DNA of 64,000 nucleotides from Rugalucina vietnamica (Eukaryota > Mollusca > Bivalvia > Lucinida > Lucinidae), in NCBI GenBank assembly GCA_964017185.1, contig OZ024874.1:52914856-52978855 (forward strand), given 5' to 3'. Below the pieces are notes generated by a model. The model did not search any database and was not told where the DNA came from. It worked only from the letters and a program-made list of their open reading frames with translations. Below are positions 56,879 through 64,000 of this stretch, one piece after another; the stretch's first letter is position 1; each line of letters starts with the position of its first letter. The position numbers were made by a program, and so were the translations under genes.

Positions 56879-58079
56879 TTTGGGCTGAATAACATGAATA
56901 ACAAAAAAAAATATTTTTCTTTCATATGCAAAGTTATTTTATTTTCGTTTATCTATATCGTTCTTTACTTATCTTCTCTGTTCATTTTTATATTTGTTCT
57001 TAAATGTGCAGAACAAAGGAACACTGTGACGAAATACTGTTAATGTCGTTTTAACGAACAGATACTTCAGTCATTAATGCACCATTCTGATCATCCAAAC
57101 TATAAACCATCACTCATTCTTTATCCAGCATTTCAAACTTTTAATAGGTTGTGTGACTGATGTATAACCAGGGTGTTCCTTATCTTGTTCGAAACCCTGG
57201 TTAATTGCAGACAATTATATATTACAGATTGTGGCAGCCCAGGCGACCCTAATGGAAATCTTGTCGGTGTCAGTACCTACGGCGGATCACCCTCTATGGA
57301 ATGTAATACAGGCTTTGTCGGTGGCGGACTGATAACGTGTTTACCGTCAGGAGAATGGGATAAATCGTCGGCGACTACTTGCGTTCTCGCAGGTATATGT
57401 CGCTTAGAATCTTTTTCTTGGCGAATTTAAGTCAATAGTTAGGTTAGCTGGTCATTGGATGTGCACCTAGCCTTTGCAAATCAATTGTACATTTATTATT
57501 TATTGACCCACACCATATGATGTTATATAAACAGAGTTGGAGAGATCAAGAAATTCATCGTCATAAAGGACGCAGTTAAGAAATAAACGACGTCATGTAT
57601 GACGTCGTTTATTTCTTATCATTTACAAGCAGCAATATTTGCTTCATACCTTCACGACTGAATTGTTCTAGTATAGTTAAGTGTGTGAACTTGGTGTGAG
57701 AGCAGTTTCAGTAGAGTGTGGAATTCGAAAAATATAGCCAACAGACAGGGTGCCCTAAAACAATTTTGTCGCTAACAATCATACTTTCGAATAAACAGTC
57801 TCAATTTCAAATACCGTATTCCAGATTCAAGACTCAAAGCAAATCTCGTGATTTGTAGAGAAATCCACTTAATTTAGTAAATTCACTGCATACTCTTCAT
57901 TACAGATTGTGGGTCCCTATCAGCCCCTTTATATGGAAATGTCGCTGTGACGACAACGACATATGGTAGTTCAGCGACCTTTACTTGTGAATCCCTGTAT
58001 GACATGAGTGGGAATAATGTACTGACATGTAATGCTGACGGGGTGTGGTCTTCAGCTCCGCCCACGTGTATAGATATTG
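51191..58079 (+). CDS. G3: secreted or membrane CCP-repeat protein gene (3' end not in window)
   Basis: Exons: 51191-51272, 51546-51704, 54040-54204, 54581-54751, 55242-55412, 55848-56018, 56636-56800, 57228-57392, 57906-58079. The joined frame is open: a 27-residue signal peptide followed by eight CCP domains of 53-58 residues, all in phase 1-1 exons. The last exon has a good donor (GTATGT), so at least one more exon is expected, but none is recognisable in 58080-64000. Most domains share the short YGG-x-A..GY-x-GGG type with G1. Tandem with G2 in the same direction; the three genes look like one expanded family. A role in recognition is inferred only. Confidence 0.85.
51546..51704 (+). CDS. 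G3 exon 2: CCP domain
   Basis: Phase 1-1, 53 codons. DCGAPGDVQYG start, core IVCWYGFTGS (Trp-Tyr in place of Asn-Thr), second Trp in GVWDPLPTC. The most divergent G3 domain. Confidence 0.9.
51930..53696. repeat. Tandem array of GACCTTTGACC repeat units
   Basis: About 1.77 kb of repeating modules: TTTGACCTTTGACCTCGATG, CCTCNAGCTAATATCCGGGG, CCAAGTTTGGTGAAGATCGG, GGACCTGGGAGAAGTAGGGG and, in alternate units, AATCAGGGATCAACCTGTAT with ATGCAAATCGGACC. Units come in a long (about 310 bp) and a short (about 120-190 bp) form. On the minus strand open frames occur by repeat effect; not genes. It fills most of G3 intron 2 and ends with ACAAACAAACA. Confidence 0.9.
53815..53972 (-). repeat. Decayed SINE-like sequence
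   Basis: AAACGTCCCACCAACAAT.., then GGGATCGAACTCATAATCAC and ATGGTAAAGTCGCTCTGAAC, echoes the inverted head and body of the SINE at 17299-17502. Highly diverged. Confidence 0.4.
54040..54204 (+). CDS. G3 exon 3: CCP domain
   Basis: Phase 1-1, 55 codons. DCGSPAIPSG start, core VTCNTGYQGGG, Trp in GDWYSPPFPQC, and an N-D-T sequon (AYNDTT). Confidence 0.92.
54581..54751 (+). CDS. G3 exon 4: CCP domain
   Basis: Phase 1-1, 57 codons. Starts ECWDPDIPNG (Trp replaces Gly), core VECDPGFEVIG, Trp in GNWDTLPTC. Closer to the long CCP type of G2. Confidence 0.92.
54987..55222 (+). mobile_element. Hairpin MITE family A, copy A11
   Basis: Plus copy with GCATAAGAAAACCAAC to CTCACGCACAGGCTCA. The palindrome arm has one mismatch (GCGCTAACCGC). 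It ends 19 nt before G3 exon 5. Confidence 0.9.
55242..55412 (+). CDS. G3 exon 5: CCP domain
   Basis: Phase 1-1, 57 codons. DCGTPPILHG start, VVCDTGYLGYG core, Trp in GLWDTAALPIC. Its acceptor lies 19 nt behind MITE A11. Confidence 0.92.
55848..56018 (+). CDS. G3 exon 6: CCP domain
   Basis: Phase 1-1, 57 codons. DCGTPFVYHG start, core IGCEPGYEFGG, Trp in GLWDELTMPTC, N-T-T sequon. Twin of exon 5 (same length and HGxLT layout). Confidence 0.92.
56152..56335. repeat. Short foldback repeat (AGAGGGGGTTCG)
   Basis: GTGGTGTATTTAGAGGGGGT..CGAACCCCCTCTT..AACCCCCTGCC..TCCTTGATCCGCCCCTGATCAC: several GGGGGTTC / GAACCCCC inverted pairs within 180 bp. Non-coding MITE-like repeat in G3 intron 6. Confidence 0.65.
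56636..56800 (+). CDS. G3 exon 7: CCP domain
   Basis: Phase 1-1, 55 codons. DCGTSVDPNG start, ITCNTGYTGGG core, Trp in AVWDMSAATAC. Twin of exon 8. A 31-nt poly(A) run follows at 56846-56876. Confidence 0.93.
57228..57392 (+). CDS. G3 exon 8: CCP domain
   Basis: Phase 1-1, 55 codons. DCGSPGDPNG start, MECNTGFVGGG core, Trp in GEWDKSSATTC. Same length and layout as exon 7. Confidence 0.93.
57577..57618. repeat. Perfect 42-bp palindrome with GACGTC arms
   Basis: TAAGAAATAAACGACGTCAT, two bases, then its exact reverse complement. It contains two ACGTCAT/ATGACGT (CRE-like) sites in intron 8 of G3. It may be a foldback remnant or a regulatory site; nothing here decides. Confidence 0.92.
57906..58079 (+). 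CDS. G3 exon 9: CCP domain
   Basis: Phase 1-1, 58 codons. DCGSLSAPLYG start, core FTCESLYDMSG (Leu in place of Gly before Tyr), Trp in GVWSSAPPTC. It is of the long G2 type, unlike the preceding G3 domains. A MITE starts 29 nt after the exon. Confidence 0.92.
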
Positions 58080-58108
58080 GTATGTTGCTTATTGTGCCAC
58101 CGCATCAT

Positions 58109-58346
58109 ATGAGCCGCCTCGTGGAAAACCAACAATGTGGTTTCCGAACAGGTCCGACACAAACGGGCCTGTACAAGCGCAGAAAAGAGCTAGAAGCTTG
58201 AAATTTCGGATTTAAGTAGAAGAGGAACTGTACTATCTGAGTAGCGAAAACAAAGGCGCTGATCAGCTTCGCGGTTACCGCGAAGCTGATCTGCGTCTTT
58301 GTTTTCGCCTATGCAGATTGTTGGTTTTCCCATGAGGCAGCTCATA
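58109..58346 (-). mobile_element. Hairpin MITE family A, copy A12
   Basis: Full-length minus copy, ATGAGCCGCCTCGTG to CATGAGGCAGCTCAT, arms TTCGCGGT / ACCGCGAA. Lies just inside the intron after G3 exon 9. 58347-59694 beyond it shows no feature that I can support. Confidence 0.92.
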
Positions 58347-59694
58347 TTAATATTATTGGAGTTTTCACTGTACTAAACTTGTTTCTGTACTGCAAAACTG
58401 TATGCAAATAAGAGGTCTCAAACAGAATCAGGATGAGTAGACATTAATGAAAATGAAATCAAAACGTATTGACGTGTGTGAGGCGACTAAGTAGGAAATG
58501 CGCTTAAATAGGGAAAAACCGCCCAGGTGAAGAAAAACAATTGCGCTTATCTCGGAAATTCGTTCACTGCGCTTAAGTAGGAAACGCTAGAAAACTAATG
58601 GCAATTTCTTCCAGTGCTTCTTATGAGCAGCGTCATGAGAAAACTGACTAAAGGCATCCGCATACATCACCCGTAGTGCAGATTATATTTTCCTTTTGGT
58701 CCTTAGAGGTCTGCGAGGGTATTCTGAGAAATCTGAAAATTATTGTTGGTTTTGATTAATTTTCTGACTGGAGTTTAACATATTTGGCCCCATTTGGATT
58801 ATACTAGTCTTTGTATCGAATACCATGGTGCAAAATTACAGTAATCCTCTTTGACTTCATGTTGCCAAATCTAAAGGGTCACTGAAGAGGCTTAAGAAGC
58901 TGAAACAGTGGTATGGCCCAAACCCTTTCTCATTAAATTGTTCACTGCTCTTAAAGGATATCAGTTTTATTTTTATATTGTGCATGTATAATTATACGAC
59001 AATAATAGTTTAGATCAGCTGAGCAGCTGAGCAGTGCATGTATGTTACAATAAATTTCTCAGCCAAAAGTATCAATTGCTCAGTCATGTAACTGTGCAGC
59101 CAATTTTGTGCCTAACCTAATCGGATACCATGAATACATCTTTTAACGCTCGTGGCTTAAATCAAAATAATAGTCTTGTTATCAGCTTCTTTGCTATAAT
59201 TAAGCAAATGTGGTGCTCCCTTTCAGTCGTATTGGGTGATAATTGTATATTTTTATTTGTTCATTCACAGACTTAACCACACAATCTTGCTTGACTATCT
59301 CCTATGGCTGTTTTGCTTAGTTTAAATTTCGATCAAAATCTAAACACTTTCTGTCTCTATAATGATCCTTTATCAATTATATAATATATTTCCCGATTTG
59401 GTCTCTAAAAATGTCTTGATGGGTATTTTGAGTTCATGGTTGTTTGAAAATTGCTAGCAATCGTTCAGTCGTCGATCAGTTTTAGTTTCACAGTTTCAAA
59501 GTTTATTCGTAAAACATGAATGCCCCAGAGGAGCATAATACTATGAAAGTAACACAAATAACACAAGTTTGAGAAGAGAAACAAAATTAAAAAAAAAGTT
59601 AACAAAGTAATATATTTACATGTACCTCTGGCTCAATCTGCCGCAGTTAATACGCGTTATAAACTATGCATATTAAAGTGATGGTCTGTATACC

Positions 59695-59921
59695 TTTGAA
59701 ACACATCAGGAGAAAACAGGACTCGCTACGCCAGAACCAAGACACAGATCAGATGCACAGAACTGTACAACTGATCAATGTCTTGCCTTTCGCTACATTG
59801 ATAGTACAATGGTTCAGCTTCCTATAATCAAAACATCAAGCCTCTAACCATCTGTTGTACAGCTGGGTTTGCGTCAATCCTGTTCATAACTCAACAACCG
59901 GTTTTCTCGTGTCGTGGCTCA
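59695..59921 (+). mobile_element. Hairpin MITE family A, diverged copy A13
   Basis: Keeps the layout (AGGAGAAAACAGGAC.., GACACAGATCAG..CTGATCAATGTC, TAGTACAAT.., GGTTTTCTCGTGTCGTGGCTC), but the palindrome is decayed (ATGCACAGAACTGTACAA). The oldest-looking copy. Confidence 0.75.
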
Positions 59922-60102
59922 AAACACGCTGCGAGCCGGGTGTTTTTATTTATTTATTCATTTTTTTAGATTATACCAATAATAGATTAATCTGTCAAAA
60001 CAAACACACATTTAAATCTATCATTAAGAAAGCCTGGTCATCTACCCATGCAGTCTGACCAGAGTAGTCGACAAACTGCATAGTTCTGAACATAGCGCTA
60101 AA

Positions 60103-63034
60103 GCCTAGGTTACATTTGCCCCGATCACCGTACGATTTTTCGGTCTACGATTTTAGACATCGTAAGTGATCGTGGGCTACGACATATGTGTTTACAATTC
60201 ATACGGGCATCGTACGATTTCTTGATCTGCCTTTTTTCGACGTTCTGATACAAAAACGCAAGGCTATCGTACGGTAGCCGTAGGTCTCCGCAGATTTTTA
60301 GTCGATATCGTACGAAGCCCGTGCGATGTCCGTACGGAGTCCCTATATGTTCTCATAAAAAAACGCAAGGCGGTCGTATGGCAGTCGTAGGGTCTCCGCA
60401 GACTCTAAGTGGATATCGTACGGAGTCCCTTGGAATTCTGACTGATGCCTTGCTTACATTTGGCCTACGATTAGCTTGCGATGATCGTACGATGCCAATT
60501 TTTGCATTTTCGTGCGGTCTCCGCAGGGTGACCCTTCGATGTCTGTACGATTCTACGACTTCCTACGATCTTCGTAGCCTCTACGATTTTCTAATAGTCT
60601 GCACTTAAACAAATTTTTAAAAATCGTAAAACCGTAGCCCTGTGCGGGCGCAGTACGGAAACAGTACGATGATCGTGCGGTCACAACACGGTTTTTGTGA
60701 TAATTTGGAAACTAAAATTGTAAGATAATCGTGGACCTTTTATGTGATCGTACGGCATCAGTACGGCCATCGCAAGTTATCAAATCGTACGGTCATAATA
60801 CGGACATACGACGGCGTCAGCACGTTTATCGTGCGGCCGCCCTGTGATTGCTTTGCATTTTTGATGGGATATGGTTGCATTTCACCATAAGGTTTCAATA
60901 GGTGTCAGTGTTGACGTTTTGTCACCGATCATGCCTCATCTGAGCAGATTGAAACTACATTATCTACAGGTTTCCTATCTAAATTCAAAAATATGTTCGA
61001 AAGACGGACGAACACCTAACTTTGCACGGCTATCGTTGGGAGACCGCAAGGGCTCAGTCAGAAATTGTAGGTACTCCTCACGGACATCGCACGGACTCCA
61101 TATGATTTCAACTTTAAGTCCGCGGAGACCCTACGATTCTCTACGATCTCCGTACGGTTCTGACACAGAACATCGAAGAAAGCCAGAGCAGGAAATCGTA
61201 CGATGCCCGTATGAATTGTAAACATGTGTCGTAGCCCATGATCACGTGCGATGTATAAAAACGTAGGGAAATTGGCAGAACGAAAACACGTACAATGATC
61301 GGGGCAAATGTAACCTACCAGGCATGACCCCTTGCGGCCTCCCTACGATCGCTATACGATTACACTGAAAAAAAGTTATAAGAGGCCACCTCATATTTTT
61401 TCTTCTAGTTCAGAAAGTAAAATACGATCAATTAAAATTCATGATCATATGAATAAACCAATGTCTAACAGTGGCTCTGTGAGTTTCTGCATTCCAAAAT
61501 GCGTGATACTTCTCACACAGACGAAGCATGTGTAAAGGTACCCTATTTCAAAAAGTCACACTTTATTAACATCAAATTAAATGTCATATTATGACGTTCT
61601 GTTTTTACATTTTAATTTATTTTAAAGTGCTACTGACTGCCATGATGCAAGATAAAATTAAGTCAAAAGTGTTGCTGCAATAAGAATCTTCGTTTCTGTT
61701 TTGTACATGCAAGAAGACAACAACCTGAATAACAGGAATTCAGCTTTTGTATGCAATGTGCATACCAACTTTGTTCTTCTCCAGTTGCGTTATTATCAGC
61801 AGCACGGCATTGAAATTTTCAGCGATTATTTAGGTCAAATACTAGACTCTGATAAACTTTGAAAATTAAAAAAATCGTCCACAAATTTTGTTATTTTGTT
61901 CGTTAAAAATTGGCATTGAAACCGGAAGTGTGCGGCAGCCTTGACCTGTTGGTCCTCGAAAATGGATTAAAACAGTCCAGTCGAGTTATATCTCTCATTT
62001 CCAGGCCTCATCAAGTGAATTTAACAGGGGCCAACATGTTTAAGAGGCACATTTATGAATTTTCCAAAAAATCTCAAAATTGGCGATTTTTAAAAATGCA
62101 TAAAAATTCTACCAGTAGAGAAAATTCGAATATTTGATGTTTTTCCGAGCCGTAACGACCCCTTTGATGACACCCGTTCATAATTTCAATAAATGGTGTG
62201 CTGTATCCATTTTTTTATTTAAAAAAATTGATTTTTGCATTTTTACTCCAAAAACGCCTTTAGTAAAAGAAAATTATTTCTTAACACTTTAGAACTTTAT
62301 TTACTTGTAAGACACGTCGTTTGGCAAAAAATCGTGCAATTTTGAACATGGCTTAGAAATAAAAAATGAGTTTGAAAAGTGGCCTCTTATAACTTTTTTT
62401 CAGTGTATAATCGCCAAATTATCATACAAAATTCGTTCGGTCACCGCACAATCATCGCAGGGTCTCCGTATGGCGTCCGTACAATGCCCTAAGACATGTC
62501 TATGGGCTACGGTTTTACGATTTTTAAAAGTTTGTAAAAGTGCAGACTATTACACAATCGTAGAGGCTACGGAGATCGTAAAAAGTCGTAGCATCGTAGG
62601 GTCACAATGCGAAGACCGCACGAAAATGCACAAATTGGCATCGTACGATCATCGCAAGCTAATCGTAGGCCAAAAGTTATCGAGGCATCAGTCAGAAGCC
62701 CTAGTGACTCCATACGATATCCACTTGGGGAAAAATCGTAAGGCGATCGTAGGTAGACAGCAAGGGCTTAGTCAGAAATCGTAAGGACTTCTCACGGACA
62801 TCGCATGGGTTCGGTACGATTTCCACTTAAAGTGTGCGGATACACTACGATTTCCCTACGATCTGCGTACAGTTCTGACTCAGGACGTAGGCGAAAGCCA
62901 GAGCAAGAAATCGTACTATGCCCGTATGAATTGTAAACATTTACATCGTAGCCTATGATCACCTGCGATGTCTATAAATCATAGAGAAAATCACAGGCAG
63001 AAAAATACGATGATTGGAGTAAATGTAACCAAGG
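60103..63034. mobile_element. 2.9-kb TIR element filled with TCGTACGAT motifs, with nested insert
   Basis: Left end GCCTAGGTTACATTTGCCCC; right end (inverted) GCCTTGGTTACATTTACTCC. A further right-type end lies at 61298-61324 (GGGGCAAATGTAACCTACC). Roughly 60103-60660 is the inverse of 62490-63034, and 61060-61324 is a direct repeat of 62770-63034. It is dense in TCGTACGA, CCGTACG and CTACGAT. It is either one element with ~550-bp inverted arms carrying an internal end duplication, or two overlapping elements. No transposase seen. Confidence 0.75.
61363..62405. mobile_element. 1.04-kb TA-inserted TIR element, nested
   Basis: CACTGAAAAAAAGTTATAAG..AGGCCAC (61363-61389) is perfectly inverted at 62379-62405. 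TA flanks both ends (61361-61362, 62406-62407). TA duplication and a CACTG terminus fit Tc1/mariner-type insertion. AT-rich interior, no transposase, so non-autonomous. Confidence 0.85.
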
Positions 63035-63178
63035 CATTAATACAAAGCATTGTTGGGCGGATGCAATACGAGAATAGATATCATTTTCATTGTCCATCCT
63101 GTCCCGTGGTAACGAGCTGTTTATACGTGTAATAAAATCATGTGTGCTATGCAGAAATAAATTAACAGTCTAACAAAG

Positions 63179-63780
63179 AGGTACAAGTAGGCAATGACCA
63201 GGAAAAGGCGCAACCAGGAAGAAATTCCCCCTCTAAAAACCGAGGTGGAAAATCTAAACTTATACTTAGAAAACATATAGTAAGCGGCTATTCCCCAATA
63301 GGCGACCACTTATAGTTACCCGAACTTAAATAGAAATATGAAAACATACATAAGGTTCAAACAGCACAAATATTCAAATCCAAAACATAAAACAAATAGA
63401 ACCACCACAGAAGCAACGGCTTAGAACGATCAGTAATATAAATTACCGTGGAACTTACAGGCGCCTAACCTCACCCTAATCGTCTGCAGTGTTTCACAAC
63501 ATTTAGTTAGTTGTTCGGTCCTCGTAGTGAATCTTTACATAGTGAATGAATCATCATGGACGAACAAATAAATCATGATAACCAAGGACTCACAGATTCA
63601 GTAAGCTGCCCGAAGATGGCGATCCCTGTGCGCCGAATAACTTAATGAAACAGTGAGCAGAAAAAAAGTGGAGCCCAGGTGGGCCAAGCAAGAGACAAGA
63701 AGCTCCGGTCCCCAACCAACTTAAACGAATAGCTTTATGTCGGGACCATCATAGAGTCTGACGCCGGACCCAACGTTAAT
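63179..63780 (-). mobile_element. Penelope-like element 3' end, may run past the window
   Basis: GAGGTACAAGTAGGCAATGACC start, then the same ~600-bp 3' region as 48453-49100 (AAGCTCCGG.., GACCATCATAGAGTCTGACG). Beyond about 63780 the sequence no longer matches the 49.1-kb copy's coding part, and I recognise nothing in 63781-64000. Confidence 0.7.
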
Positions 63781-64000
63781 TAACGGCTTGTGCAACATTA
63801 AATGTTTACTGCTAGAGTAGCTGTGTAGGTTGTGCTTTTCGCTCGTGTGGTATAATGGCGAAAAGAAATCGTCGAAACTTTGAACACCCTTTGCAGCATG
63901 TACAGTGCAAATTGGTTTAAAATTAACCAGACTGAAACCCCGAATACAGAGTTTTGCTTGTTGCACACATATAACAATTCACAGGCGATAAGCCAGTGGT

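Noticed and set aside
60871-61221. 116-codon plus-strand open frame
   Set aside because: Spans the CG-motif array of the TIR element; no domain, and its composition follows the TCGTACGAT motif.
58080-64000. Further G3 exons (transmembrane or tail)
   Set aside because: I looked for AG followed by GAYTGY with CCP spacing and for a hydrophobic exon with a basic end; none was convincing, so the gene is left open at the 3' side.

Overview
The window looks like animal nuclear DNA, most likely from a bivalve mollusc. It is AT-rich, intron-dense and full of transposon debris. The bivalve call is an inference. It rests on the abundant GACCTTG-type dispersed repeats that end in GCTCACCTGAG / CTCAGGTGAGC, on a tRNA-derived SINE, and on a roughly 240-bp MITE with a GATCAGCTTCGCGG hairpin, all of which I associate with bivalve (partly also cnidarian) genomes. 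No species can be named.

The real protein-coding content is a cluster of three genes built from sushi/CCP (complement control protein) domains, one domain per exon. G1 (minus strand, 1-4711, incomplete at both ends) shows five CCP exons of exactly 54 codons or a part of one. G2 (plus strand, 13775-43215) appears complete: a signal-peptide exon, three EGF-like exons, eighteen CCP exons, one extra six-cysteine EGF/EB-like exon, a transmembrane exon and a long cytoplasmic tail. The 25 exons add up to an intact 1592-residue type I membrane receptor. G3 (plus strand, 51191-58079 and probably beyond the window) has a signal-peptide exon and eight CCP exons. G1 and G2 are head to head; G3 follows G2 in tandem. 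Every internal extracellular exon is phase 1-1, so any exon can be skipped or added without breaking the frame.

Layout: 1-4711 G1 exons with MITEs; 4782-13770 intergenic, with a 1.4-kb CG-motif TIR element, bivalve-type repeats, MITEs, a minisatellite and a truncated, broken non-LTR retrotransposon (10869-13106); 13775-43215 G2, whose introns hold a segmental duplication, a SINE, several TIR elements, a nearly full-length but dead 4.1-kb LINE (33815-37951) and a tandem array of decayed transmembrane exons (41.44-41.79 kb); 43216-51190 intergenic, with a TTAA-flanked TIR element and a Penelope-like RT fragment nested in another repeat; 51191-58079 G3 with a 1.8-kb tandem array in its first CCP intron; 58080-64000 MITEs, a 2.9-kb CG-motif TIR element carrying a nested TA-inserted element, and another Penelope-like 3' end.

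Functionally, G2 is probably a cell-surface recognition or adhesion receptor, and G1 and G3 are related CCP proteins; a role in innate immunity or allorecognition is plausible but unproven. The points most worth pursuing are the modular exon design, the inverted MITE pairs that bracket single exons, the transmembrane exon with an Asp in mid-membrane and three decayed tandem copies, and a set of TIR elements each filled with its own short CG-containing motif.
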